Below, in pieces: positions 30,102 to 38,771 of a stretch of 64,000 nucleotides of DNA (the stretch's first letter is position 1; the number at the start of each line of letters is the position of its first letter). The notes below the pieces were generated by a model. It was not told the origin of the DNA, made no database searches, and worked only from the letters and a program-made list of their open reading frames with translations. The position numbers were made by a program, and so were the translations under genes. Source of the stretch: Brevundimonas sp. Root1279 (GTDB taxonomy: Bacteria; Pseudomonadota; Alphaproteobacteria; Caulobacterales; Caulobacteraceae); NCBI RefSeq assembly GCF_001425945.1, contig NZ_LMEB01000004.1, positions 234,537-298,536 on the forward strand. The letters are read 5' to 3'.

Positions 30102-30374
30102 TCAGCCCAGGATGCGCGCCTTCTGGGTCGCGAACTCCTCGTCCGTCAGCACGCCGGAGGCATGCAGTTCGGCGATGGATTTGAGTTGCGCGATCGCCTC
30201 GGGCGAAAGGCCCGCCGGTTCCGGCGGCGCCGCAACGCCTGGAGGCGCCGGCGCCTGGCGGGCCGACACCTTGTTCGACACGGCGGTGGCGGCGCCAGCG
30301 ATGACGGCTGTGCGTCCGACTGTCTTGGCGGTGCGACCGACCAGGCTCGGGCCGCTGCTACGTCTCAGGATCAT
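30102..30374 (-). CDS. SHOCT-domain protein
   Basis: 90 residues. The C-terminus, LKSIAELHASGVLTDEEFATQKARIL, is a clear SHOCT (short C-terminal) domain. The N-terminal half is basic with a weak hydrophobic glycine/alanine segment and a Pro/Ala-rich linker (QAPAPPGVAAPPEPAG). SHOCT domains mediate oligomerisation of otherwise diverse proteins; the function is unknown. Convergent with nhaC. The 257 bases upstream hold no supported gene except part of a weak minus-strand ORF. Confidence 0.82.
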   Translation of the reverse strand: MILRRSSGPSLVGRTAKTVGRTAVIAGAATAVSNKVSARQAPAPPGVAAPPEPAGLSPEAIAQLKSIAELHASGVLTDEEFATQKARILG

Positions 30375-30597
30375 GTTCGTACTCCTCGATCCCCGACCCG
30401 CGGACTATCGGCCTGGTCCGGATGCGCGTCCATCAGGCCGACGCCCCAGGGGCGGGCTCCAAAGTATCGCGAAAGTCGACGCCACCACCTCCGCTGCGGG
30501 GACACCGGGCGCCAGCCGCACGACCTCGGCGCCGGGGTCATCTATGGGGTTGGGGCGTGGCCGCCCCCTTGACGACGCGCTCTTCCTCGCCGACACG

Positions 30598-30612
30598 CGT
30601 TAACGGTTAACG
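30598..30612. promoter_or_regulatory. Perfect 15-nt palindrome upstream of carbonic anhydrase gene
   Basis: CGTTAAC-G-GTTAACG is a perfect 7+1+7 inverted repeat ending 19 bases before the ATG at 30632. A TTGACG (30569-30574) upstream could be a -35 element. The site is well placed for an operator or a transcription start region. Confidence 0.45.
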
Positions 30613-30631
30613 GCGTTCGTGGAGGGACGAT

Positions 30632-31384
30632 ATGCGGTGGTTGTTCGGTCGGGGAAAGCCTGCGCGTTCGAGCGCGCCCGTCCACCATCCTGAGCCAGTG
30701 TCCGGACCGTCGCCGGCGGCCGCCGCGCCGGCTGGCCCACCCACGCCAGACGAGGCGCTCGCTCAACTCAAGGCGGGAAACGCCGCCTTCCTGCGGGGTG
30801 AGAACAACCTGGGGCATGTGCACGCGGGCGACCTCGATGAACTGCAGGGCGGCCAGCACCCGATCGCGACGGTCGTCGGCTGCGCCGACAGCCGCACGCC
30901 GCCCACCATCCTCTTCAACCAGGGCTTCGGCCGCCTGTTCAGCATCCGCGTCGCCGGCAATACGGTCGACCGCCGCGGCCTGGCCTCGATCGTCTATGCG
31001 GTGAAGCATCTCCACTGCCCGCTGGTCGTGGTCATGGGCCACACCGGCTGCGGCGCCGTCGCCGCCGCCGAGGCCATCGTTGACGGCCGGGCCCCGCTGG
31101 ATCCATCGCTTGAGGAGATGATCGTGCCGATCATCCCCGCCGTGCTCGACGCCCGCCGGTCAGGCGCCCCCGACATGGCGGTCCGCGCGGTCGAGGAAAA
31201 CGCGCGTCGCGTGGCCGAAAAACTCGCTACGGCCGACACCTCTCTGGCGCAGGCGATCGCGAAGGGCACGCTCAAGGTCGTCGCTGCGGTCAAGCACATG
31301 CACTCCGGCGAGGTCCGCTTCCTGGGCGAAGGATCGCCCGCCGCCGGTCCGACGGCGTCGGGGCCCGTGCTCGAGCATGCCTGA
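30632..31384 (+). CDS. Beta-class carbonic anhydrase
   Basis: 250 residues, ATG 30632 with GGAGG at 6 bases. The zinc site is complete: C84 and D86 in CADSRTPP, H137 and C140 in GHTGCGA. It interconverts CO2 and bicarbonate in the cytoplasm. The N-terminal 40 residues are Pro/Ala-rich and probably disordered; the C-terminal extension after residue 230 is also low in complexity. A palindrome (30598-30612) precedes the gene. A frameshifted gene remnant lies immediately downstream on the other strand. Confidence 0.95.
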   Translation: MRWLFGRGKPARSSAPVHHPEPVSGPSPAAAAPAGPPTPDEALAQLKAGNAAFLRGENNLGHVHAGDLDELQGGQHPIATVVGCADSRTPPTILFNQGFGRLFSIRVAGNTVDRRGLASIVYAVKHLHCPLVVVMGHTGCGAVAAAEAIVDGRAPLDPSLEEMIVPIIPAVLDARRSGAPDMAVRAVEENARRVAEKLATADTSLAQAIAKGTLKVVAAVKHMHSGEVRFLGEGSPAAGPTASGPVLEHA

Positions 31385-31387
31385 CGG

Positions 31388-31590
31388 TCAGCCGGCCGGA
31401 GTACTGCGCTCCATCCGCCATAGCTCCAGCACGGACAGGATCTGACGGGCGCGCCGCAGCCCGCTGACGAAGTCTTTGCCGGCATAGCCCCAGGCGCCCG
31501 GCGATCAGAAGGCGTCCGCCATCGCCCTCCAGACTGCGAACTTCGTTTTCAGCGTCCGCTACAGCGGCCACACCGGATTCTCCAGCGTCA
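31388..31590 (-). pseudogene. Frameshifted 3' remnant, oxidoreductase-like
   Basis: Between the carbonic anhydrase and dehydrogenase genes the minus strand carries two in-register coding pieces. VADAENEVRSLEGDGGRL leads to LLIAG in one frame; GAWGYAGKDFVSGLRRARQI leads to an in-frame stop at 31388 in another. Removing one G from the GGG run complementary to 31497-31499 joins them into a continuous C-terminus. The joined end resembles the last beta-strand/helix of FAD-dependent amine-oxidase-like enzymes, but the family call is tentative. It is probably a decayed gene; a sequencing error is the alternative. Confidence 0.5.
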
Positions 31591-32463
31591 GCGGCTCCGC
31601 GACCGTTGCTGCAGCCGCGCCGCCAGGCTCGACGTGTCCCATCGGGATCCCCCCATCGCCTGCACTTCGGAATAGAACTGATCGACCAGCGCCGTCACGG
31701 CGAGGTGCGCCCCGTTGGCCCGGGCCTCGTCCAGCACCAGCCCAAGGTCCTTGCGCATCCAGTCGACGGCGAAACCGAACTCGAACTCGCCCTTGGCCGC
31801 CGTCTTCCAGCGATTGTCCATCTGCCAGGACTGCGCCGCGCCCTTGGACACGGCGTCGTAGACCGCATCGGTGTCCAGCCCCGCCGCCTGGGCGAAATGC
31901 ACCGCCTCGGCAAGTCCCTGCACCACGCCGGCGATGGCGATCTGGTTGACCATCTTGGTCAGCTGGCCAGCGCCCGACGGCCCCATGTGTTTGATCGCCT
32001 TCGAGTAGGCTTTCAGAGCCGGCTCGGCCCGCTCGAGCGCCGCCGCCTCGCCGCCGGCCATGACGCTGAGTTGGCCGTTCTCGGCGCCGGCCTGACCGCC
32101 GGAGACGGGCGCGTCGACAAAGGACCGCCCATCCCGCGCCGCCGCCTCGGCCATCTCGCGCGCCACCTTGGCCGACGTTGTGGTGTGGTCGACGATCACC
32201 GCACCGGGCGCCAGATGCGGCAGGGCTTCAGCCACGACCTGGCGGACGTCATCGTCATTGCCGACGCACAGGATGAACAGCTCGGCGTCCTTGGCCGACT
32301 CGGCGATGGTTGCGGCGAACCGGCCGCCCGTCGCCTCAGCCCAGGCCTGCGCCTTCTCCGGCGAGCGGTTGAAGCCGGCGACCGCATGCCCGGCTGCAAT
32401 CAAGTGACGGGCCATCGGCGCGCCCATGACGCCGAGCCCGGCGAAGCCGATCCGCATGGCCAT
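31588..32463 (-). CDS. NAD(P)-dependent beta-hydroxyacid dehydrogenase (3-hydroxyisobutyrate type)
   Basis: 291 residues. The Rossmann signature IGFAGLGVMGAPMARHLIAAGH starts at residue 4; DAPVSGGQAGAENGQLSVMAGG is the substrate site, and GAGQLTKMVNQ carries the catalytic Lys. The family includes 3-hydroxyisobutyrate, tartronate-semialdehyde and related dehydrogenases. The flavin reductase stop lies at 32466, so ATG 32463 or 32457 is the likely start; the longer TTG start would overlap it. Substrate not assignable, but pairing with a flavin reductase suggests a catabolic unit. Confidence 0.9.
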   Translation of the reverse strand: MAMRIGFAGLGVMGAPMARHLIAAGHAVAGFNRSPEKAQAWAEATGGRFAATIAESAKDAELFILCVGNDDDVRQVVAEALPHLAPGAVIVDHTTTSAKVAREMAEAAARDGRSFVDAPVSGGQAGAENGQLSVMAGGEAAALERAEPALKAYSKAIKHMGPSGAGQLTKMVNQIAIAGVVQGLAEAVHFAQAAGLDTDAVYDAVSKGAAQSWQMDNRWKTAAKGEFEFGFAVDWMRKDLGLVLDEARANGAHLAVTALVDQFYSEVQAMGGSRWDTSSLAARLQQRSRSR

Positions 32464-32465
32464 GA

Positions 32466-32963
32466 TCAAGTCTCCGGCTGAGCCGCAGCGCCGTAGCGGC
32501 CGCGATAGTAGGTCAGGGCGTCGCCCGGCCGGGTCTCGAACCCATGCACCGCGCCCACGATGGTCAGGTGGTCCCCCATGACGATCCGGTCGTTCACGGT
32601 GCAGTCCAGGCGGGTCAGCGCATTCTTCAGCCGCGGCGGCTCCTGGCTGGAGCTGTCGAATTCGTCCGACGACAGCTGGCAGACGCCCCAGGCGAACCGG
32701 TCGGACATGTCGCGGTCCTCAACCGGCAGCATGTGCACGGCGAAGCGGTCGGCGCGGGCGAAGGCGTCGTGGCGCCACGAACCGCGGTCCAGGCACCAAA
32801 GGATCAACGGCGGGCGCAGCGAAACCGAGGTGAAGGAGTTGACCGTGATCCCCAGCGGCCCCGCTTCGGTATGGGCCGTCACGACACAGACACCGGTCGC
32901 GAATCCGCCCAGCGCCCGGCGATAGGCGGTCGGATCGAAATCGGGGTCCGGGGGAGCGCTCAC
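32466..32963 (-). CDS. Flavin reductase-like FMN-binding protein
   Basis: 165 residues, GTG start. It has FATGVCVVTAHTEAGPLGITVNSFTSVSLRPPLILWCLD, the typical flavin reductase split-barrel sequence, followed by FAVHMLPVEDRDMSDRFA and IVGAVHGFE. Such proteins reduce FMN or FAD with NAD(P)H, often for a partner monooxygenase; none is found nearby. It is directly followed by the dehydrogenase gene and divergent from motB. The 117 bases upstream contain an inverted repeat. Confidence 0.88.
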   Translation of the reverse strand: MSAPPDPDFDPTAYRRALGGFATGVCVVTAHTEAGPLGITVNSFTSVSLRPPLILWCLDRGSWRHDAFARADRFAVHMLPVEDRDMSDRFAWGVCQLSSDEFDSSSQEPPRLKNALTRLDCTVNDRIVMGDHLTIVGAVHGFETRPGDALTYYRGRYGAAAQPET

Positions 32964-33025
32964 CCCCTTCGACTAGGCGAGGCACATCGCCTCGGCAAGG
33001 CCGTCGGGGCGAATGCAAACCGCTT

Positions 33026-33069
33026 CTTAACGCCCACCCCCGATTGTGTGGCTAACGAAGAGCGTTAAG
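33026..33069. promoter_or_regulatory. 8-bp inverted repeat upstream of motB
   Basis: CTTAACGC (33026-33033) and GCGTTAAG (33062-33069) form a perfect inverted repeat separated by 28 bases in the flavin reductase-motB divergent region. Both arms contain TTAAC-type bases that recall CtrA half-sites, but the TTAA-N7-TTAA full spacing is not present. Confidence 0.35.
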
Positions 33070-33080
33070 GCCCCCGCCCC

Positions 33081-33983
33081 ATGTCCATGAGTGATCGTCC
33101 GATCCTCATCAAGAAGGTGAAGAAGGTCGCCGGCCATGGGCACCATGGCGGCGCCTGGAAGGTCGCGTACGCGGACTTCGTCACGGCCATGATGGCCTTC
33201 TTCCTGCTCATGTGGCTGATCAACACGACCGACCCGGAGCAGAAGCGCGGCATCGCCGAATATTTCGCACCGGCCAGCGTCTCGGAGACCACGTCCGGGT
33301 CCGGCGGGATTCTCGGCGGCACGGCCCTGGGCGACGACGGCGCCAAGGGCGCCGGCTCGATGTCGGTCGTCAGCCAGCTGGCCCCCGAAGCGCCGGAGAA
33401 CGCGCCGCAGGAGGCCGGTCAGAGCTCCAATCTGGCCGCCGCCAGCGAAGAAGAGCTGCGCGAGGAGATCGCCCGCCGGGAAGCCGCGGACTTCGCCTCC
33501 GCCGCCGAATCCCTGCGCCAAGCCATGCAGTCGATGCCGGAGCTGGCCGAGCTGTCCAAACAGCTGATCATCGACCAGACCCCGGAAGGCCTGCGCATCC
33601 AGCTGGTCGACCAGGAGGGCCGCTCGATGTTCGAGCCCAACTCCAGCCGCCCGAACCCGCGCGCCCAGCTGCTTCTGCGGGCCATCGCCAAGGTCATCAA
33701 CCAGCTGCCCAACCGCATCTCTGTGACCGGCCACACCTCGGCGACGCCGGGCTCGAACCGCGCCACCGCCCCGAACGACTGGACCCTGTCCTCCGGCCGC
33801 GCCAACGCCGCGCGCCTCGTCCTGCAGGCCGCCGGCGTCGACGCCGACCGCGTCTATCAGGTCTCGGGCAAGGCCGGCTCGGATCCGCTCTACCCGGACG
33901 ACCCCACTCTGGCCGGCAACCGCCGCATCGCCATCGTGCTGCTGCGCGAGGCGCCGGTCCTGCCCACGGACACCAGCCTGTGA
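33081..33983 (+). CDS. motB: Flagellar motor protein MotB
   Basis: 300 residues. The single transmembrane helix VAYADFVTAMMAFFLLMWLI contains the proton-binding Asp32; it is preceded by a His/Gly-rich cytoplasmic stretch (GHGHHGG). The C-terminal OmpA-like peptidoglycan-binding domain includes VTGHTSATPGS and LSSGRANAARLVLQAAGVD. MotB anchors the stator to the cell wall. motA is not adjacent, as in Caulobacter. A hairpin follows the stop codon. Confidence 0.96.
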   Translation: MSMSDRPILIKKVKKVAGHGHHGGAWKVAYADFVTAMMAFFLLMWLINTTDPEQKRGIAEYFAPASVSETTSGSGGILGGTALGDDGAKGAGSMSVVSQLAPEAPENAPQEAGQSSNLAAASEEELREEIARREAADFASAAESLRQAMQSMPELAELSKQLIIDQTPEGLRIQLVDQEGRSMFEPNSSRPNPRAQLLLRAIAKVINQLPNRISVTGHTSATPGSNRATAPNDWTLSSGRANAARLVLQAAGVDADRVYQVSGKAGSDPLYPDDPTLAGNRRIAIVLLREAPVLPTDTSL

Positions 33984-33989
33984 CCGCCG

Positions 33990-34013
33990 GCCCCTCGCTT
34001 CGGGCGAAGGGGC
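33990..34013 (+). terminator. Hairpin after motB
   Basis: GCCCCT (33990-33995) with AGGGGC (34008-34013), then CGC with GCG inside, one bulged A, and a TTCGG-type loop. There is no T-run, so its activity as an intrinsic terminator is uncertain. Confidence 0.4.
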
Positions 34014-34068
34014 TTGCGGCGCCGCGCGATGCAGCGCCAAATCAGGACATGTACGGCCTGACGCCAAA

Positions 34069-34836
34069 ATGTCGGCGGATTTGGGTGGGGAGCTACGCCC
34101 CGTGACCCGCTTTGTTCCCCAGCGCCAGCTGCGCTTCTACCTCACCTCGGTCGCCCCGTGCCCATACCTGCCGGGCCAGACGGAGCGGAAGGTCTTCGCG
34201 AACCTGCCGTTCAGCGAAGGCGCTCACGTCAACGACGAGCTGACCCAGGCCGGCTTCCGACGAAGCCAGAACATCGCCTACCGCCCGGCCTGCGAGAGCT
34301 GCGACGCCTGCGTCTCGGTCCGGCTGCCGGTGGCGGAATTCCACTTCTCACGGTCGCAGCGGCGGGTGCTGAACCGCAACGCCGACCTGTCGCGCGACAT
34401 GGTCGAGGCCGAGGCGACGACCGAGCAGTTCGACCTGCTGCGCCGCTATCTCCAGGGCCGACATCCCGGCGGCGGCATGACCGGCATGGGCTGGCTCGAC
34501 TACGTCGCCATGGTCGAGGATACAGCCGTCCGCACCCATCTGATCGAATACCGGCTGCCTTCGACCGACAGCGGGCCCGGCGACCTTGTCGGCGTCTGCC
34601 TGACGGACCTGCTCTCGGACGGCCTGTCGATGGTCTACAGCTTCTTCGACCCCGACCTCGACCAGCGCAGCCTGGGCCGTTTCGCCATCCTCGACCATGT
34701 GCGCCAGGCGGCGTCCGTCGCCCTGCCCTATGTCTATCTGGGCTACTGGGTGAAGGGCTCGCGGAAAATGGACTACAAGGCCGAGTTCCGGCCGATGGAA
34801 CAGCTGACGCGGCTGGGCTGGCGGCTGATCGTCTAG
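34069..34836 (+). CDS. bpt: Aspartate/glutamate leucyltransferase (Bpt/Ate family)
   Basis: 255 residues. Conserved blocks: CPYLPGQTERKVFANLPF, RRSQNIAYRPACESCDACVSVR (with the Cys-rich motif), and near the end SMVYSFFDPDLDQRSLGRFAILDH and YLGYWVKGSRKMDYK. The enzyme adds Leu to proteins with N-terminal Asp or Glu, marking them for ClpS-ClpAP under the N-end rule. The ATG at 34069 is used; a GTG at 34102 is an alternative. It ends overlapping the convergent M48 protease by 4 bases. Confidence 0.94.
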   Translation: MSADLGGELRPVTRFVPQRQLRFYLTSVAPCPYLPGQTERKVFANLPFSEGAHVNDELTQAGFRRSQNIAYRPACESCDACVSVRLPVAEFHFSRSQRRVLNRNADLSRDMVEAEATTEQFDLLRRYLQGRHPGGGMTGMGWLDYVAMVEDTAVRTHLIEYRLPSTDSGPGDLVGVCLTDLLSDGLSMVYSFFDPDLDQRSLGRFAILDHVRQAASVALPYVYLGYWVKGSRKMDYKAEFRPMEQLTRLGWRLIV

Positions 34837-35858
34837 CCGGCGCTCGGGACCGAGGTTTCGCTCCCCAGCCCCGCCGCCCCCGACGCTCCCCACGGACCAG
34901 GATCACGCCCGCCGCCGAACTTCACCAGCGCGTCTATCCGCTTGGCGATCGGCGGATGGGAGGCGAACAGGCCCTCCAGGCCTCGCCCGTCGGGTTGGTT
35001 GTCCAGGAACAGCTGCTGCAGCTCATCCGGCCCGCGCAGGTTGGACCGCCCCTCGACCTTGCGCAGGGCCGAGATCATGGCGTCGGGGTTCTTGGTCAGC
35101 TCGACCGCGCCCGCGTCAGCCACGAACTCACGGGTTCGCGACAGCATCATCCGGACAACGATGGCGAGCGCGAATCCGATCGCCGCGAAGGCCAGGCCGA
35201 TCAGGATCAGCGGGCCTGCGTTGTTGTTCTTCTCCCGGCCCCGCCCCGCGTAGAACAGGCCCCGGAAAACCAGTTCGGCGATGACGCTGATGATCCCCGC
35301 GAAGATCGAGGCGATCACCATGGTCCGCACGTCCTTGTTGATGACGTGCGTCAGTTCGTGGGCCAGCACCGCTTCCAGCTCGTCTCGGGTCAGGGTGTTC
35401 ACCAGGCCCCGGGTGACGGTGATGCTGTAGCGGCCCTCATGCAGGCCCGAGGCGAAGGCGTTCAGGCTGTCGTTCTCGATGATGCGCAGCGCGGGTGTCC
35501 GCAGACCGCGAGAGATCGCGAGGTTTTCCAGCAGGTTGTACAGCTGGGGCTCAGTCTTCCTCTCAACCTTACGCGCACCGGTCATGACGTCGATCATGAC
35601 CTGGTTGCCGAAGTACGCGATCACGAACCAGACGCCGGCGATGACGAAGGCCGAGGGCACGGTCCAGCCCAGCCAGGAGGCGGCCAGGATCATGTCGTCG
35701 TCCAGCCCCCGCCCCGTGCCGGGCAGAAAGCCGAAGCCCATGAGGATCAGCTGGACCCCGTACAGGATCATGATCATCAGGACTGGAAAACTGGCCAGCA
35801 GCATGACTGACCGCGTGTTGTTCGCCCAGATGTGGGTCTGGAGCCCGACTGCACCCAT
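34833..35858 (-). CDS. M48-family membrane metalloprotease (HtpX-like)
   Basis: 341 residues with two N-terminal membrane helices (about 19-43 and 66-86), the zincin motif HELTH (H167, E168, H171) and the third ligand E244 in REFVADAGAVEL, and two further helices between them. This is the HtpX/M48 layout: quality-control proteases that cut damaged membrane proteins. It is longer than typical HtpX and carries a Gly/Pro-rich tail. Downstream of lemA by 9 bases, an association seen in many bacteria. Confidence 0.92.
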   Translation of the reverse strand: MGAVGLQTHIWANNTRSVMLLASFPVLMIMILYGVQLILMGFGFLPGTGRGLDDDMILAASWLGWTVPSAFVIAGVWFVIAYFGNQVMIDVMTGARKVERKTEPQLYNLLENLAISRGLRTPALRIIENDSLNAFASGLHEGRYSITVTRGLVNTLTRDELEAVLAHELTHVINKDVRTMVIASIFAGIISVIAELVFRGLFYAGRGREKNNNAGPLILIGLAFAAIGFALAIVVRMMLSRTREFVADAGAVELTKNPDAMISALRKVEGRSNLRGPDELQQLFLDNQPDGRGLEGLFASHPPIAKRIDALVKFGGGRDPGPWGASGAAGLGSETSVPSAG

Positions 35859-35867
35859 GGCGATAAT

Positions 35868-36440
35868 TTAGAACTTCACCTGCGGCGGGGCGGCGCTCAT
35901 GGCGGCGCGATCGGCCTCGCCCAAGTCGAAGAAGGGCTTGTCCGAGCCGAAGCCGACCATGCCGGCGAACAGGACGGTCGGGAACTGACGGCGAACGGCG
36001 TTGAACTCGCCCACGGCGCTGTTGAAGAAGCGACGGGCCGCGGCCAGCTTGTTCTCGATGTCCGACAGCTCCATCTGCAGCTGCTGGAAATTGGTGTTGG
36101 CCTTGAGGTCCGGATAGGCCTCGGCGACTGCGAACAGGCGGCCCAGGGCGCCGGTCAGCATGTTCTCGGCGGCGACCTTGTCATTGACCGAAGTGGCCCC
36201 GGCGGCGGCGGCGCGGGCGGCGGTCACGGCGTCCAGGGTGCCGCGCTCGTGCGTTGCGTAGCCCTTCACCGTCTCGACCAGATTCGGGATCAGGTCCTGC
36301 CGCTGCTTCAGCTGCACGTCGATATCGGCGAACGACTGGTCGGCGCGCTGATCCAGGGCGACCAGCTTGTTGTAGGCGCCGACGACGACCAGCAGGACAA
36401 CGGCGATGATGACGCCGATGACGATCAGGGTGACGAGCAT
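35868..36440 (-). CDS. lemA: LemA family protein
   Basis: 190 residues from ATG 36440, preceded by GGAG at 6 bases (an upstream TTG at 36452 is less likely). One N-terminal transmembrane segment (VTLIVIGVIIAVVLLVVVGAY) is followed by the LemA helical domain: LDQRADQSFADIDVQLKQRQDLIPNLVETVKGYA and FQQLQMELSDIENKLAAARRFFN. LemA proteins are membrane-anchored helical bundles of uncertain role, often next to M48 proteases, as here. The last residues are hydrophilic. Confidence 0.93.
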   Translation of the reverse strand: MLVTLIVIGVIIAVVLLVVVGAYNKLVALDQRADQSFADIDVQLKQRQDLIPNLVETVKGYATHERGTLDAVTAARAAAAGATSVNDKVAAENMLTGALGRLFAVAEAYPDLKANTNFQQLQMELSDIENKLAAARRFFNSAVGEFNAVRRQFPTVLFAGMVGFGSDKPFFDLGEADRAAMSAAPPQVKF

Positions 36441-36537
36441 TTCAGTCTCCAAACACAGCCCCTAGGGCCAAGGCTGATTATGAGGCCGGACGGGCCGGCG
36501 CCGAAATGAAATCGGCGCCAGCTTCACCGTTTTCAAC

Positions 36538-38739
36538 CTAACGGAACTTACGCAGGCCGCGCGGGCCCTGGCGGCCGGCCTGGGCGCGCTTGCCCAACCA
36601 CTCCTTCCAGTCGGGCCAGTTGCGACGGCGACCGCCGCCGTCGACCCACTCCGGTCCCTGCTCGGCGTTGAACACCGACACATCGGCCAGGCCGCCCTGC
36701 TTGTAGTTCTGCAGGCGCACGCCCTTGCCGCGGCCCATCTCGGGCAGTTCGGCGATGGGGAAGATCAGGGCCTTGATGTTGTCGCCGATGGTCGCGACGT
36801 GATCGCCGGTGACCCGGATCGCCGCCAGCATGTCGCCGTTCAGCACCTGCTTGCCGCCGCGCTTCTGGGCCAACAGGTCATCCTCTGGGGCGACGAAGCC
36901 GTAGCCGGCCTTGGAGGCCACGAGCAATTTGCCGCCCGGCTGATGGGCCAGGATGTTGATGATCTCGGCCTTCTCGTCGAGGTCGATCATCAGGCGCAGG
37001 GGTTCGCCATGGCCGCGGCCGGAGGCCAGCTTGTCGGCGCCGACAGTGAAGATGCGTCCGTCCGAGGCCGCCACCAGCAGCTTGTCGGTGGTGTAACCGG
37101 ACACCAGGAAGGCGAGGCTGTCGCCCTCCTTGAACTTCAGTTCCGACGGATCCTCGACCTTGCCCTTGGCGGCGCGGATCCAGCCGCGCTCCGACAGGAT
37201 GACGGTGATCGCCTCGCGCGGGATGAAGGCCTCGACCGGAGCGAAGGCCGAGCTGTCGACGGCCTCAGCGATAGTGGTGCGGCGCGGAGAGACCAGGGCC
37301 TTGCGCACGGCCTCGAGATCCTTGCCGATCTGCTTCCACTGCTTCGCCGGCGACGACGACAGTGATTGCAGGTTGGCAAGTTCTTCTGACAGCTCCTTGA
37401 ATTCATTCTCGATCGCCATCTCCTCGATCCGCGCCAGCTGACGCAGGCGGGTGTCGAGAATATAGTCGGCCTGCATCTCGGTGAGGCCGAACCGGGCGAT
37501 CAGGACGGCCTTGGGCTGTTCCTCTTCGCGGACGATGCGGATCACCTCGTCCAGGTTGAGGAAGACGATGCGCAGGCCTTCCAACAGGTGCAGTCGCTTC
37601 TCGACCCGCTCGATGCGCCACTGGGCGCGGCGGATCAGGACCTCGCGGCGGTGGTCCAGGAAGGCCTGGAGACAGGCTTTCAGTCCCATCACCCGCGGGG
37701 TGCCGGTCGCATCCAGCACGTTCATATTGATCGGGAATCTGACTTCCAGATCGGAAAGCTTGAACAGGCTTTCCATAAGAACTTCAGGCTCTACCGTCCG
37801 AGACTTCGGTTCGAGGATCAGGCGGATGTCCTCCGCCGACTCGTCGCGGACGTCGGCCAGAAGCGGGGCCTTCTTGTTCTCGATCAGGTCGGCGAGGTCG
37901 GCGATCAGCTTCGACTTCTGCACCTGATACGGCATCTCGGTGACGATGATCCGCCACACGCCGCGGCCCAGGTCCTCCGTCTCCCAGCGCGCGCGCAGGC
38001 GGACGCCGCCGCGGCCGGTCTCATAGGCCTCCAGGATCGAGGCGTGGCCTTCGACCGCGACGCCGCCGGTCGGGAAGTCCGGCCCCGGCACGATGGTCGC
38101 GAGCTCTTCGGTCGTCGCCTCCGGGCGCTCGAGCAGCAACTGGCAGGCGTCGATCAGCTCGCCGACGTTGTGCGGCGGGATCGAGGTGGCCATGCCGACG
38201 GCGATGCCCGAGGAGCCGTTGGCCAGCAGATTGGGGAAGCCGGCCGGTAGAACGACCGGCTCTTCGTCCTGGTCGTCATAGGTGGGCCGGAAGTCGACCG
38301 AGTCCTGATCGATGCCTTCCATCAGCAGCACGGCCGCCGCGGTCAGCTTGCACTCGGTGTAGCGCATGGCGGCGGCGTTATCGCCGTCGATATTGCCGAA
38401 GTTGCCCTGCCCATCGACCAGCGGATAGCGCTGGGCGAAGTCCTGGGCGAGGCGGACCAGGGCGTCATAGATCGAGGCGTCGCCGTGCGGATGGTAGCTG
38501 CCCATCACCTCGCCGACGACCTTGGCGCACTTCCTTGCCGCGGCCTGCGGGTTCAGGCGCATCTGGTGCATGGCGTACATGATGCGCCGGTGCACCGGCT
38601 TGAAACCGTCGCGGACGTCCGGGAGGGCCCGGTTGGTGATGGTCGACAGGGCGTAGGCGAGATAGCGCTTGGACAGCGCTTCGCTCATCGGTTCGTCGAC
38701 GATGCGGCCGCCCTCGGGCGGAGGCGTGTGGATGCTCAT
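36538..38739 (-). CDS. parC: DNA topoisomerase IV subunit A
   Basis: 733 residues. The N-terminus shows [31 protein letters not shown], the quinolone-resistance-determining region [19 protein letters not shown], and the active-site Tyr in AMRYTECKL. Then come the coiled-coil gate and the C-terminal wrapping domain with [11 protein letters not shown] repeats. ParC with ParE decatenates daughter chromosomes. Immediately after HPHGD stands Ala where E. coli ParC has Ser80, and Asp at the Glu84 position. Translation start at 38739. Confidence 0.96.
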   Translation of the reverse strand: MSIHTPPPEGGRIVDEPMSEALSKRYLAYALSTITNRALPDVRDGFKPVHRRIMYAMHQMRLNPQAAARKCAKVVGEVMGSYHPHGDASIYDALVRLAQDFAQRYPLVDGQGNFGNIDGDNAAAMRYTECKLTAAAVLLMEGIDQDSVDFRPTYDDQDEEPVVLPAGFPNLLANGSSGIAVGMATSIPPHNVGELIDACQLLLERPEATTEELATIVPGPDFPTGGVAVEGHASILEAYETGRGGVRLRARWETEDLGRGVWRIIVTEMPYQVQKSKLIADLADLIENKKAPLLADVRDESAEDIRLILEPKSRTVEPEVLMESLFKLSDLEVRFPINMNVLDATGTPRVMGLKACLQAFLDHRREVLIRRAQWRIERVEKRLHLLEGLRIVFLNLDEVIRIVREEEQPKAVLIARFGLTEMQADYILDTRLRQLARIEEMAIENEFKELSEELANLQSLSSSPAKQWKQIGKDLEAVRKALVSPRRTTIAEAVDSSAFAPVEAFIPREAITVILSERGWIRAAKGKVEDPSELKFKEGDSLAFLVSGYTTDKLLVAASDGRIFTVGADKLASGRGHGEPLRLMIDLDEKAEIINILAHQPGGKLLVASKAGYGFVAPEDDLLAQKRGGKQVLNGDMLAAIRVTGDHVATIGDNIKALIFPIAELPEMGRGKGVRLQNYKQGGLADVSVFNAEQGPEWVDGGGRRRNWPDWKEWLGKRAQAGRQGPRGLRKFR

Positions 38740-38771
38740 TGGGTCCGAATCGGAAATCTGAACTCGGAAGT

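Noticed and set aside
30405..30596. 63-codon minus-strand frame upstream of the SHOCT gene
   Set aside because: Composition is only weakly coding-like, no ribosome site or homology is evident, and it overlaps the promoter region of the carbonic anhydrase gene.
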